From Robertmurraya sp047302285 (GTDB lineage: Bacteria > Bacillota > Bacilli > Bacillales > Cytobacillaceae), in NCBI RefSeq assembly GCF_047302285.1, contig NZ_CP154845.1, positions 2,046,001 to 2,110,000 of the forward strand: DNA of 64,000 nucleotides. Direction: 5' to 3'. Numbering within the stretch: the stretch's first letter is position 1; each line of letters begins with the position of its first letter. Positions 23,705 to 32,126 of this stretch are shown here, in pieces. The notes under the pieces were generated by a model, which was given only the letters and a program-made list of their open reading frames with translations, made no database searches and was not told the origin of the DNA. The translations under genes and the position numbers were made by a program.

Positions 23705-24553
23705 ATGAAGCTTATCGTTTTGTTAGCGTTGCTAGCCTTAATTAGTTTCAACATCTATAAAGCCTATCGAAATACAAAAGATATAAAAATAAATAAAATC
23801 GTCGTAGAGAAAAATAATGGTAATCATCCAGTATTACGAATTCTCCATTTATCTGATCTACATTTAGAAAATATATCAATTACACCTAAGGAACTATATC
23901 AAAAGGTTAAAGAGGAATCATTCGACATTATTGCTCTTACAGGTGACTTTTTAGATAGAAAATGGACGATACCAAAGCTTATTCCTTATTTGGAAGTATT
24001 TAATCAATTACAACCTAAATATGGGATTTATGCAGTCCTTGGAAATCATGATTACGTTTTGAAGGGGAAAAATCTTGAAAATCTCGTGGATACACTTAAA
24101 CAGTATAATTGTCAGGTGTTGCGAAATGAGAATGTTGAAATTTTATTTAATGGTAGAAGAGTTAATATCATTGGCATTGATGATTTTAGCACAAAAAGGA
24201 GTGATTTAGACGCTTCTTTTAAAGGGATAAAGTCTGGATATCATCTCGTATTAACCCATGACCCTAATGTTGTACTGCAAATGAAGCATTACCATTTTGA
24301 CTATTTATTAGCAGGTCATTTCCATGGAGGTCAAATATGCTATCCTAAAGCATATCATCTTATTAAAATGGGAAAACTTGTCCGAATGAATATGATTAAA
24401 GGCTTGCAAATGGTTGATAATAAGCCATTTTATATTAGTGAAGGGTTGGGACAAACTGGGGTAAATATCCGAGTAGGAAGCCGGCCTGAAATTACGCTCC
24501 ATGAATGCAGCTTAACAGATAGTTCTGCTGTTCAAAATCGTACCGCCATCTAA
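23705..24553 (+). CDS. calcineurin-like metallophosphoesterase (YkuE/YaeI type)
   Basis: A 282-residue enzyme with an N-terminal membrane anchor (residues 3-19) and a binuclear-metal phosphoesterase domain. Metal ligands: LHLSDLHLE, LTGDFLD, VLGNHDY, LTHDPNV and LAGHFHGGQICYP. YkuE-like proteins hydrolyse phosphoesters or lipid pyrophosphates such as UDP-diacylglucosamine outside the cell, but a precise substrate cannot be inferred. Start follows GGAGGAAGGGGAGATGT. Confidence 0.88.
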   Translation: MKLIVLLALLALISFNIYKAYRNTKDIKINKIVVEKNNGNHPVLRILHLSDLHLENISITPKELYQKVKEESFDIIALTGDFLDRKWTIPKLIPYLEVFNQLQPKYGIYAVLGNHDYVLKGKNLENLVDTLKQYNCQVLRNENVEILFNGRRVNIIGIDDFSTKRSDLDASFKGIKSGYHLVLTHDPNVVLQMKHYHFDYLLAGHFHGGQICYPKAYHLIKMGKLVRMNMIKGLQMVDNKPFYISEGLGQTGVNIRVGSRPEITLHECSLTDSSAVQNRTAI

Positions 24554-24578
24554 AACCGTCAGCATTGCTTGACGGTTT
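24553..24578 (+). terminator. phosphoesterase gene terminator
   Basis: Stem AAACCGTCA with TGACGGTTT, loop GCATTGCT-like, weak T-run (GTCTT). Confidence 0.6.
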
Positions 24579-24651
24579 GTCTTGGAATTTATAAATTCCC
24601 TCGACTAGTGGATAAGTGTTCGTATAAACAGTAGGAGTATCGGTATGAAAA

Positions 24652-24840
24652 AATAACAGGAAAAATTCCGCTTAATGAGCAAGCATCATGAAAAAGAGCC
24701 GAAATAACAGGAAAAATTCCTGCTATTCCCTCAAAAAATGCCAAAATAAACGATTTTGCCCTCCATAAGCGGAAAATCTTCCGTTATTTCCCCTAAAAGG
24801 GACTCCATTGAGGATATTAACAGGAAAAATTCCGCTTAAG
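24652..24840. repeat. intergenic palindromic repeat cluster
   Basis: Four copies of a short motif, AATAACAGGAAAAATTCC with CGCTTAA after it, occur in a 500-nt space without a gene: about 24652-24675, 24701-24727, 24763-24792 (inverted, AAGCGGAAAATCTTCCGTTAT) and 24817-24840. GGAAAAATTCC is itself palindromic, so each copy can fold. It looks like a REP-type element family. No coding frame is visible in 24579-25078. Confidence 0.7.
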
Positions 24841-24874
24841 GGTGAGAGATGTTTGGATCGAATTAGACAAACCG

Positions 24875-24905
24875 AAGCTTCCTACATTTTGTAGGAGCTT
24901 TTTTC
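24875..24905 (+). terminator. hairpin with T-run after repeat cluster
   Basis: AAGCTTCCTACA pairs with TGTAGGAGCTT (one mismatch), followed by TTTTTT. A second stop for transcripts from the phosphoesterase gene or from the repeat region. Confidence 0.65.
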
Positions 24906-25078
24906 TTATTGGAAAAATCCTCTTATACATAGTGTACACCTAACTTTAACTGTTATTTATGGTAAAAAGAGATAGCGTACGATTTACATAAAAAAAGGCT
25001 CGTTCAATCATTCTATAACAGAGAGAAACGATTTTCTCTCAGGAGATTCTTCTTTACCCATTTTAAGGAGGAAGATTT

Positions 25079-25420
25079 ATGAACACAAAGCAATTTAACA
25101 AACTTTTTTCAAGAATGGGTGGGAGAAACATGTTTCGGTCATTTGGAAAACAAAAAAGCCGAAATAAAGGTGGTTGGATGTTTTTAGCTCTCAGCGGAAT
25201 CGCTGCATTTATTACAGTCATGTTTCGTCGAAACAACACTGAAATGAATGGGAAAAGAGCAGAAACTGTTAATCAAGGAAAGAGAGATATGTCATTTCCT
25301 CCACTTAATCAAATGTTGACGGCAGAGTTTGCGGAAGAGTTTATTAAGAAAAACAAAACGTCATCAACACCTAAATCCATTGACGAGACGGCTAATCAAA
25401 ATCAGGGCCATAATCCTTAA
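25079..25420 (+). CDS. small single-TM basic protein, unknown
   Basis: A 113-residue protein: a basic N-terminus (QFNKLFSRMGGRNMFRSFGK), one hydrophobic segment (GGWMFLALSGIAAFITVMF) at about 31-49, and a polar C-terminal part ending in Asn/Gln-rich residues. Probably an inner-membrane or spore-membrane protein with the tail outside. The start follows AAGGAGGAAGATTT. 66 nt before the Asn-rich lipoprotein gene, and both may be one unit. No family recognised. Confidence 0.6.
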   Translation: MNTKQFNKLFSRMGGRNMFRSFGKQKSRNKGGWMFLALSGIAAFITVMFRRNNTEMNGKRAETVNQGKRDMSFPPLNQMLTAEFAEEFIKKNKTSSTPKSIDETANQNQGHNP

Positions 25421-25486
25421 TTTTTGTACTAGCTTGTCTGTGTTGAGTGTCTAAATGGATCAATTTTATATACAGGAGGAGTCAAT

Positions 25487-25885
25487 ATGATGAAAAAAAA
25501 GCTTCTTATAACGACGATCACTGCTACTCTATCTTTAGGTATACTTGGGGCATGTGGTGCCAATGACAACAGGTTGAATGATGATGATGGTGTAAACTAC
25601 AGTCCTGTAAGATATGATCGTCAAAATGATACAGGTGTATTTGATCGTGATCGGGGAAACAACGGCATTGAACCAGTACGTAACCGCTCCAATAACAATA
25701 ACCGTGGGATTTTCAATGATGTAAATAACCGTACAAATAACAACGGTATATTCGACACGAACGACAACATAAACACAGATTTAATGGATAATAATCGTGG
25801 TGCTAATGGAATTGATCCTGGAACAAACGGAAGAGGTAATGTAAACGGACCCACTGGAGGTACAATGAGAGGCGGTTCGCGTTAA
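25487..25885 (+). CDS. Asn-rich lipoprotein
   Basis: A 132-residue exported lipoprotein with lipobox LGAC (Cys23). The mature part is low complexity and rich in Asn, Asp, Arg and Gly, with repeated units such as RNNGI or NNRGIFN/NNGIF (NNNRGIFNDVNN, TNNNGIFDTNDN). The segment resembles the part after the lipobox of the CAP lipoprotein at 41637 (there IPVRNDVNNNRGFF). That suggests a shared exported Asn-rich linker, perhaps a spore-surface or cell-wall anchor. Start follows AGGAGGAGTC. Confidence 0.7.
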   Translation: MMKKKLLITTITATLSLGILGACGANDNRLNDDDGVNYSPVRYDRQNDTGVFDRDRGNNGIEPVRNRSNNNNRGIFNDVNNRTNNNGIFDTNDNINTDLMDNNRGANGIDPGTNGRGNVNGPTGGTMRGGSR

Positions 25886-25896
25886 TAAAGTAATAA

Positions 25897-25946
25897 ACCT
25901 ACAAAAAAGGACATCAACGATTCGTTGATGTCCTTTTTTATGTAGG
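25897..25946. terminator. strong terminator after lipoprotein gene
   Basis: Stem AAAAAAGGACATCAACGA with TCGTTGATGTCC and a T-run, extended by an outer ACCTACA/TGTAGGT pairing. Confidence 0.9.
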
Positions 25947-26073
25947 TATAAAGACCTATTTGCAGAATACCCTTCGCTTTTGATTGTAATTATTTAGTAT
26001 TGAATATATAATTCAAAATAAGAACTCTACATAATACCATATAAAATTAATGAAATGTAACTTTTGAACATTA

Positions 26074-26113
26074 ATTCACATGATTGTAATAAATTTTTTA
26101 CAACAATGTGAAT
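26074..26113. promoter_or_regulatory. nested 40-bp palindrome upstream of small membrane gene
   Basis: ATTCACAT, two bases, TTGTAA, eight bases, TTACAA, two bases, ATGTGAAT: two symmetrical half-site pairs around one centre, 37 nt before the small membrane protein start. This could be an operator for a dimeric regulator or a hairpin. Confidence 0.5.
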
Positions 26114-26150
26114 GCGGTTTTTGAAAATATATAGGGGGAGGAATCGAATC

Positions 26151-26372
26151 ATGATTAGAATGGTTGCTGCTGGTGTTGGGGGATTTTTACTTGTATTTAT
26201 CGAGTCATATATTGTCTTACTTTTGAAAGGTTATCAAACGATTGAATTCGGTGGATTTACACCATTTATAAGTGTCTGGGCAATGAATTTCTTCTTACTA
26301 TTTTCTATCTTTACCCATATTAAAATGTGGCATGAAGAACGTGAGGCCGCACGTGAAAGTTCATTGAACTAG
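26151..26372 (+). CDS. small two-TM membrane protein, unknown
   Basis: A 73-residue protein with two hydrophobic segments (VAAGVGGFLLVFIESYIVLL and FISVWAMNFFLLFSIFT) and a charged end (MWHEEREAARESS). The ATG at 26151 follows GGGGGAGG; a longer frame from 26112 has no site. No family recognised. It has its own terminator and a palindrome upstream, so it is probably a single regulated gene. Confidence 0.65.
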   Translation: MIRMVAAGVGGFLLVFIESYIVLLLKGYQTIEFGGFTPFISVWAMNFFLLFSIFTHIKMWHEEREAARESSLN

Positions 26373-26395
26373 TTATTAGAATATAAATACTAAGT

Positions 26396-26432
26396 AAAGT
26401 GCTAAAATGTTAAACATTTTAGCACTTTTTTT
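26396..26432 (+). terminator. terminator of small membrane gene
   Basis: Perfect 16-bp stem AAAGTGCTAAAATGTT with AACATTTTAGCACTTT, then a T-run. Confidence 0.92.
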
Positions 26433-26516
26433 GCGGGAATTGGCAATTTTTCACATGCCCATACGCTAGCATTCCTTGTCGCATAAGATGTCACGAAAAG
26501 ACAAGGAGGGAATGAT

Positions 26517-27617
26517 ATGCTAAAAGAGAAACTGATACCTCTCGTAGTGACAGCATTTTTTATCGTCGTCATCTCCGTTTTTTCCTTCTCGCTAATGAAC
26601 CCAAGCCCAGCTGAGCCCGTGACAGGAAAAGTGTCTGCTGATGGCACGGAAGAAAGTGAGCCAAATGGGAATGGAGACAGTGCGGTTACGAACAATGTTG
26701 AAAATAATATAAATGGGGAAAATGCAGAAGTAAATAATGCAATAAACAATCATGTAAAAAACGGTGAAAACAACAATGTAGATAATAATGTCAGTAATAA
26801 TATAGAAGTTAACGTAAATGTTAAAATAAACAATGATATCAGCAATAATGTAGAAGGAAATATGCCAAGTTCAACGAATGGAAGCACTGACAGTGGCGAA
26901 AATAATCAAGATGAGAATTCGAATAGTAATGAAAACGGTGACGCGAGTGCTAGTAATGATACCTCAAATGATGAAATCGTTTGGGGTGTCGATTCTGCAA
27001 GTCATACGACTTCAGACATGTTAGCTTGTGTAAGAGAAAACTTTGGAGAACCTGTCATTTGGGGTAGGTATGTAGGTGAAAAAGAAGGCGTTTCCGAAGG
27101 AATAACCACTGATGAGGTAGAGCTTCTTCACACCAATGATATAAAAGTTCTTCCTATTTGGAATCATTTTGTGGATGCAACTGGGTATGAAAATGGAAGA
27201 GATGAGGCCGAACAAGCCATTGCCAAAGCAGAGGAGCTAGGCATACCTGATGGAGTAGCGATTTTTGCCGATGTCGAACCAGATTATCCTATAGATTCGG
27301 ATTTCATTCGAGGATGGTCTGAGGTCATGTTCAATTCTAACTATGAATCAGGGATTTACGGTGTCTTTGATGCTGAGGCAGATTTAACGCTAGCCTTTGA
27401 TGAGGCGGCTCAAAATGATAGCACGATTCTTGAAAAAACGTATATTTGGACAGCAGCCCCAAGCGTAGGTGTTACTTCAGAGTCTAATGCCCCAGAATTT
27501 GCACCAGAGGCTCCTGAAAATTCGAATGTTGCTGGTTGGCAATACGGAATCGATGCGCAAAGCTGTAATATCGATACAAATCTCTTTCCAGCAAATATGA
27601 CAGAAGTACTTTGGTAA
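26517..27617 (+). CDS. exported Rv2525c-like glycoside hydrolase-type protein with Asn-rich repeat region
   Basis: A 366-residue protein: N-terminal membrane anchor or signal (residues 8-27), a very unusual Asn/Val/Ile repeat zone (about 59-115), a Ser/Asn/Glu linker, then a DUF1906/Rv2525c-like glycoside-hydrolase-like TIM-barrel domain (about 155-366). The domain has IVWGVDSASHT, VIWGRYVG, LPIWNHF, AIFADVEPDY (acidic residues at the catalytic position) and VAGWQYGID. Related proteins act on or bind cell walls. Start ATG follows AAGGAGGGAATGATATG. Alone between terminators. A wall or spore-surface role is inferred. Confidence 0.78.
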   Translation: MLKEKLIPLVVTAFFIVVISVFSFSLMNPSPAEPVTGKVSADGTEESEPNGNGDSAVTNNVENNINGENAEVNNAINNHVKNGENNNVDNNVSNNIEVNVNVKINNDISNNVEGNMPSSTNGSTDSGENNQDENSNSNENGDASASNDTSNDEIVWGVDSASHTTSDMLACVRENFGEPVIWGRYVGEKEGVSEGITTDEVELLHTNDIKVLPIWNHFVDATGYENGRDEAEQAIAKAEELGIPDGVAIFADVEPDYPIDSDFIRGWSEVMFNSNYESGIYGVFDAEADLTLAFDEAAQNDSTILEKTYIWTAAPSVGVTSESNAPEFAPEAPENSNVAGWQYGIDAQSCNIDTNLFPANMTEVLW

Positions 27618-27650
27618 AAGATGGATGCTGTGTGAATCCATCTTTTTTTT
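27618..27650 (+). terminator. terminator
   Basis: Stem AAGATGGAT with ATCCATCTT, loop GCTGTGTGA, then six T. Confidence 0.88.
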
Positions 27651-27757
27651 ATGTTCAGGAGAAATCCTCTTATTGTCTTCTTTAGACGCTTTAGTAAAAA
27701 CTTTCATGAATACTTAAAATTAGAAACACAAAGTATAGAAATAAAGGAGGTAAGAAA

Positions 27758-28261
27758 ATGTTTGTACGATTTCTAAGAGAAAGTAATATTGCTGCAGCTC
27801 TCTTATTGATTTTAAGATTATATTTAGGCTATAAATGGCTTACAAGTGGTTGGGGGAAAATAACGGGTGGTGAATTTGACGCAAGTGGTTTCTTACATGG
27901 TGCAGTAGCAAAAGCCACAGGTGATAATCCGACCGTTCAACCATGGTGGAGTTCTTTTTTAGAAGCTGTGGCAATCCCGAATGCTAACCTTTTTACTTAT
28001 TTAGTCATGTGGGGAGAAGTTTTGGTTGGTGTTGCATTAATCCTAGGTATTTTTACAACCTTTGCTGCGTTAATGGGAGCGATTATGAACTTCGCTTTCT
28101 TATTTAGTGGAACAGTAAGTGTCAATCCGCAAATGTTATTATGGACGATCTTTGTATTAGTGGCCGGATATAATGCAGGTCGTTTCGGATTAGATCGATA
28201 CATCTTTCCGTTTTTTAGACAGAGGTTCAGTAGAACTGAAGGTCCAATTGGGCAAATCTAA
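27758..28261 (+). CDS. DoxX family membrane protein
   Basis: A 167-residue integral membrane protein with four hydrophobic segments and the DoxX signature: LLILRLYLGYKWLTSGWGKI at the start, MWGEVLVGVALILGIFTTFAAL in the middle and VAGYNAGRFGLDRYI at the end. DoxX proteins are linked to quinone or thiosulfate metabolism and to oxidative stress in different bacteria, so the role here is open. The start follows AAAGGAGGTAAG. Confidence 0.88.
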   Translation: MFVRFLRESNIAAALLLILRLYLGYKWLTSGWGKITGGEFDASGFLHGAVAKATGDNPTVQPWWSSFLEAVAIPNANLFTYLVMWGEVLVGVALILGIFTTFAALMGAIMNFAFLFSGTVSVNPQMLLWTIFVLVAGYNAGRFGLDRYIFPFFRQRFSRTEGPIGQI

Positions 28262-28300
28262 AGGACAAGCTAGTCAAATTGAATAGTTAAATTTTCTTTG

Positions 28301-28330
28301 AAAGGAGCTCAGAGTGGGCTCTTTTCTTTT
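28301..28330 (+). terminator. weak terminator after doxX gene
   Basis: AAAGGAGC with GCTCTTT around TCAGAGTGG, then TCTTTTT. Confidence 0.5.
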
Positions 28331-28456
28331 TGGTAGCCCCTTCGATATTTTCATGAAAAAAATTGTATCAACAAGGATAGAAATGATTTCTAAATTAGAA
28401 ACTATTTAAGAGAAACTTACTTCATCTTTGTATTAGTCCAAAAGGAGCGACAATGA

Positions 28457-29002
28457 GTGAGAGCCTATATCCTATCAGTTTGGCATAAACTTGATCCTTA
28501 TTATTTTTCTTGTACTCGGCTGAAATATGTAACAGAAGACAATATTTTCAGAATCCGACTAACGAAATATAAAGGGAGAAATATCATCCTGTCAGACGGA
28601 ACGGAAATCAATAAAAATGATATGTTGGTAAAAATTCATCTGCATAATGTTCGACTTTTAATGGAAGTACGAGAGATAAAGAGCGAGTTGAAAAAGGCAA
28701 AATTGATTTATCGCTATGTTCAAAACTCCCTTCCAGGCTTGGAATTATACATTCATAACCATTTTCAATCTTACAATGTGAAAGGAATTGTCGGGATTAC
28801 ACTTTTAAGTAAGGGTTGTGAGCGACTTGGGTTTGAAATGATAGAAATCATCAATCCGATTTATTTGTGGTATAAAACGTTTAGTTTTCTTCCAATTGGC
28901 ATCCTATCACATGACCGATCAAAATGGAGTCAAATGATGGGTCAAAAACCCAATTATTTATTTATGTCTACGGCTAGATTGACTGAATTGTATGGGCAGT
29001 AA
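28457..29002 (+). CDS. YkoP-like protein
   Basis: A 181-residue cytosolic protein without catalytic motif, resembling the YkoP family of B. subtilis (IRLTKYKGRNIILSDGTEI, MLVKIHLHNVRLLMEV, then KGIVGITLLSKGCERLGFE). The GTG start is nine nt after AAAGGAG. It is 30 nt upstream of a GT28-type glycosyltransferase; in B. subtilis ykoP also sits near a glycosyltransferase gene (ykoN). That pairing suggests a common lipid or sugar pathway, but the biochemistry is unknown. Confidence 0.72.
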   Translation: MRAYILSVWHKLDPYYFSCTRLKYVTEDNIFRIRLTKYKGRNIILSDGTEINKNDMLVKIHLHNVRLLMEVREIKSELKKAKLIYRYVQNSLPGLELYIHNHFQSYNVKGIVGITLLSKGCERLGFEMIEIINPIYLWYKTFSFLPIGILSHDRSKWSQMMGQKPNYLFMSTARLTELYGQ

Positions 29003-29032
29003 TCAAGTCAATTAATTTTAAAGGGGAGTACA

Positions 29033-30154
29033 ATGGAAAACTCGGAGAAGACAGTGCTTTTCTTACCTTTTTTGCAAATCCCTTCGGGGCATCATCAAGT
29101 GGCAAATGCATTAATATACCGTCTTCAGAAACTAGATCCTACGTTAAAGTGCGAAAAGAGGGATATCCTCGCCTTCAGCTATGGAGGTGTTGAAAAACTC
29201 GTTTCAAAGACCTATATCAAATGGTTCTCGTTCTTTCCTCAATTTTATAATAAGATTTACCGAAAAACTGTCTATAAAGATCCACTTAAAGATAAACGTT
29301 ATAGGATGTATGAGCTTCTTTTTTACCCTTTTATGAAAAAACTTATTGCTGAGATACATCCTGACCTAATTGTATGTACTCATTCTTTACCAGCATATAT
29401 TCTCAATTTAATGAAGGGAAGAGGTGAAATACAAGCACCAATAATGAACGTGTATACTGACTTTTTTGTGCACCGATTATGGGGAGTTCTAAATATTGAT
29501 TGTCACCTTGTTCCAAATGTTCAAATTAAGTCATTTCTAATCAAAAAAGGAGTGAGAGAGGAACACATTTTTGTTACGGGCATACCAGTACACACCAATA
29601 TTAAAGAACAAGAAAAACCTTTGTTATCTTCTTCCGATGATGCGATTACAGTTCTAATTTCAGGTGGAAATTTAGGTGTTGGATCCATCGATGGCTTGAT
29701 TGATGATTTTTTAAATTATCACAAGAACAATCTGAAGTTAATCGTACTTTGTGGAAAGAATGAGGAGTTACATAAAAAGCTCATTTCACTAAATAATCAA
29801 CAGATCCAGGTTCATTCTTTTATAGAAAGTATGGAAAGAATGAATGATTTGTATGACGAAGTGGATGCGATTGTAACAAAACCAGGAGGGGTAACGGTTA
29901 GTGAATGTATGTTTAAAAGGAAACCTATTTTCATTTATCATGCTCTACCAGGACAAGAGCAGATTAATTTAGAGAACTTGAAAAAAGAAGGACTTGTTTT
30001 TCATTTAAGAAAAGAAAGAGTTTTTGAGCAAATTTCTTCTGTGTTAGGAAAAAAGTCAATGCTACAAAATTATCATCGAAAAGTTGAGGAATATCATCAG
30101 GAGATTAATGGAGCGATACCAGAGCAGATCATGATGGATTTTTTATCAAGTTGA
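29033..30154 (+). CDS. MGDG synthase-like glycosyltransferase (GT28)
   Basis: A 373-residue GT-B enzyme. The N-terminal acceptor half carries LFLPFLQIPSGHHQVANAL (glycine/His loop) and ICTHSLPAYIL-type sequence; the C-terminal donor half has VLISGGNLGVGSI, then VTKPGGVTVSECMFKRKP and the LPGQEQINLE motif of MurG/UgtP-like enzymes. Relatives glucosylate or galactosylate diacylglycerol or undecaprenyl lipids in the membrane. Because UgtP and YkoN have comparable motifs, the lipid acceptor is not resolved. Start follows AGGGGAG; 30 nt after the YkoP-like gene. Confidence 0.8.
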   Translation: MENSEKTVLFLPFLQIPSGHHQVANALIYRLQKLDPTLKCEKRDILAFSYGGVEKLVSKTYIKWFSFFPQFYNKIYRKTVYKDPLKDKRYRMYELLFYPFMKKLIAEIHPDLIVCTHSLPAYILNLMKGRGEIQAPIMNVYTDFFVHRLWGVLNIDCHLVPNVQIKSFLIKKGVREEHIFVTGIPVHTNIKEQEKPLLSSSDDAITVLISGGNLGVGSIDGLIDDFLNYHKNNLKLIVLCGKNEELHKKLISLNNQQIQVHSFIESMERMNDLYDEVDAIVTKPGGVTVSECMFKRKPIFIYHALPGQEQINLENLKKEGLVFHLRKERVFEQISSVLGKKSMLQNYHRKVEEYHQEINGAIPEQIMMDFLSS

Positions 30155-30258
30155 ACATTAGCAGGTATTGAAAGCGAATGAAATGGTTCCTATTCCCCTA
30201 CATAATAAAAAGTTCAATGTGAATAATAATTTGGGATGATATGGGGAGGGACATCTTT

Positions 30259-31623
30259 ATGGAAATACCAGAACGTGTAGGGAGCCAAACAAATAATAAC
30301 GACGGTTCCGGTTCGGAAAAGAATGAGAAAAAAATGGCCTGGTGGCAACTTTCTTTGGTTGGTGTCGGCTGTATAATCGGAACAGGTTATTTTCTTGGAT
30401 CTGGAATTGGGATCAAGATGACAGGATCATCTATCCTTATTGCTTTCATTCTTGCAGCTTTAGGAACATTTATCGTTTCGGATGCCTTAATGAAAATGTC
30501 TGCAAAGGATCCACAAAAGGGATCGTTTCGTTCTTATGCTAAGAAAGCGTATGGAAGTTGGGCTGGTTTTAGTAGTGGATGGGTTTATTGGTTTTCCGAA
30601 ATGTTAATCACAGGCAGCCAACTAACAGCTCTCTCGATTCTTTCAAGGTTTTGGTTTCCTAATCTACCACTTTGGGTATTTGCTGTCGGTTATGCTGTGC
30701 TCGGAGTTATTGTCGTCGTCATTGGAACAAAGGGATTTGAGCGAGCTCAAAATATATTTGCAATTGTAAAAATAGCGGCGATTTTTATGTTTATTATTTT
30801 AGCGATAGCCGTATTATTTGGGTTGTTTGGAGGAAGTAAAAATGATTTCTCCATCCCGGGATCCATGGAGGAATTTTTACCAAAAGGGATGATGGGGTTA
30901 TGGGCGTCACTTATTTACGGGTTTTATGCGTTTGGCGGAATTGAAATTATGGGAATTATGGCTCCAAGACTTAAAAATAAAGAGGATGCAAGGAAGTCTG
31001 GAGCGATCATGCTTATCATGCTGACCACGATTTATCTTATTTCCATGGTCTTAGCTACTGGGCTTGTTTCAATCGATAAATTTAATGCTGATGAAAGTCC
31101 ATTCGTTAGTGCGCTTGAGAAATACAATTTAGATTTTTTCCCCCATGTTTTTAATGGAGGAATTATCATTGCTGGGTTTTCGACAATGGCAGCCTCCTTA
31201 TTCGCTGTTACAAGTATGCTTGTTACATTATCAGAGGACGGAGATGCACCGAAATTTTTCTCAAAGAAAGGCAAGCTGAAGGTCCCACCTTACGCACTAG
31301 GATTAACCATTTGTGGTCTCATCGCATCCATTATCCTGTCATTTGTGATGCCTGACAAGGTTTACGAGTACATAACAACGGCAGCAGGATTAATGCTTCT
31401 TTATAATTGGTTCTTTATTCTTATTTCCTTTCCAAGACTTATTAAAGTAACTGGTTTTGATCATGTTAAGCGATTTACGGGGATGGGATTAATCTTACTT
31501 GCGGTTAGTGGTACGATCATCCATGGCTCCAGCCGCCCTGGTTTTTTTGTAAGTATTCTATTTGTTGCACTTGTACTCGTGGTTCTTTTTATAAGGCATA
31601 TAAAAAATAAACACGAAAAGTAG
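30259..31623 (+). CDS. APC-family amino acid permease
   Basis: A 454-residue permease with 12 hydrophobic segments. The conserved helix-1 motif is GVGCIIGTGYFLGSGIGIK, with the unwound GTG/GSG typical of amino-acid-polyamine-organocation transporters; SSGWVYWFSEMLITGSQ follows. Resembles the GabP/YtnA/AapA group. The ATG at 30259 follows GGGGAGGG; an earlier ATG would include it. Substrate not decided. It is the only amino-acid permease near the hut operon, 2.7 kb upstream, so it may supply histidine, but other genes and an opposite-strand gene lie between. Confidence 0.85.
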   Translation: MEIPERVGSQTNNNDGSGSEKNEKKMAWWQLSLVGVGCIIGTGYFLGSGIGIKMTGSSILIAFILAALGTFIVSDALMKMSAKDPQKGSFRSYAKKAYGSWAGFSSGWVYWFSEMLITGSQLTALSILSRFWFPNLPLWVFAVGYAVLGVIVVVIGTKGFERAQNIFAIVKIAAIFMFIILAIAVLFGLFGGSKNDFSIPGSMEEFLPKGMMGLWASLIYGFYAFGGIEIMGIMAPRLKNKEDARKSGAIMLIMLTTIYLISMVLATGLVSIDKFNADESPFVSALEKYNLDFFPHVFNGGIIIAGFSTMAASLFAVTSMLVTLSEDGDAPKFFSKKGKLKVPPYALGLTICGLIASIILSFVMPDKVYEYITTAAGLMLLYNWFFILISFPRLIKVTGFDHVKRFTGMGLILLAVSGTIIHGSSRPGFFVSILFVALVLVVLFIRHIKNKHEK

Positions 31624-31723
31624 TTTTTTCTTTAAGGATAATGACTTTGTTTTGGAAAATACTATATTTGTATGTATATATGATTATGACTACAGCTGTC
31701 TAAAATGAGCGGGAGTGAAGTGA

Positions 31724-32080
31724 ATGTCTATATTTGTTTACCAGACATTTGAGGTTAAACAGGAAAAATTCAAAGAGGCTATAACTTGTGCGAAGAAAAT
31801 AAAAAAATATCGCAATGATAAATATAATCATCATGTCGAAATCTTGACACCGATAACTGGACAGGACTATACATACGCATTATTGGCGAAGTATGAGGGT
31901 CTGGCAGAAATGGAATTACAAAATAAGAAAATGTTTGATGATGAAGAATATCTTAAATTAATTGGAGAATTCTTTTTAGAAAATATTGTCCAAGGAAGTA
32001 TGAATACACAAATTTTTCGAGCAATGAATGACATTATAGAGGAAAAAGAAAATGGGAAAGAAAAAGAGAAGGAGAAATGA
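31724..32080 (+). CDS. dimeric alpha/beta-barrel-like protein, unknown
   Basis: A 118-residue protein with the length and layout of the ferredoxin-like alpha/beta barrel (NIPSNAP/ABM type): MSIFVYQTFEVKQEKFKEAI, HHVEILTPITGQDYTYALLAKYEG, and EYLKLIGEFFLENIVQGS. The C-terminus is a low-complexity Glu-Lys run. Such folds include monooxygenases and stress proteins, but no heme or catalytic residue is evident. Start after GGGAGTGAAGTGA. Confidence 0.6.
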   Translation: MSIFVYQTFEVKQEKFKEAITCAKKIKKYRNDKYNHHVEILTPITGQDYTYALLAKYEGLAEMELQNKKMFDDEEYLKLIGEFFLENIVQGSMNTQIFRAMNDIIEEKENGKEKEKEK

Positions 32081-32087
32081 AAATAGG

Positions 32088-32126
32088 GGACTGGGATGGA
32101 GGATATGTGAACCCAGTCCATTTTTT
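32088..32126. terminator. bidirectional terminator
   Basis: GGACTGGG pairs with CCCAGTCC across a 16-nt loop, then ATTTTTTAT. Placed between the barrel-like gene and the LysE copy 2 stop. Confidence 0.8.
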
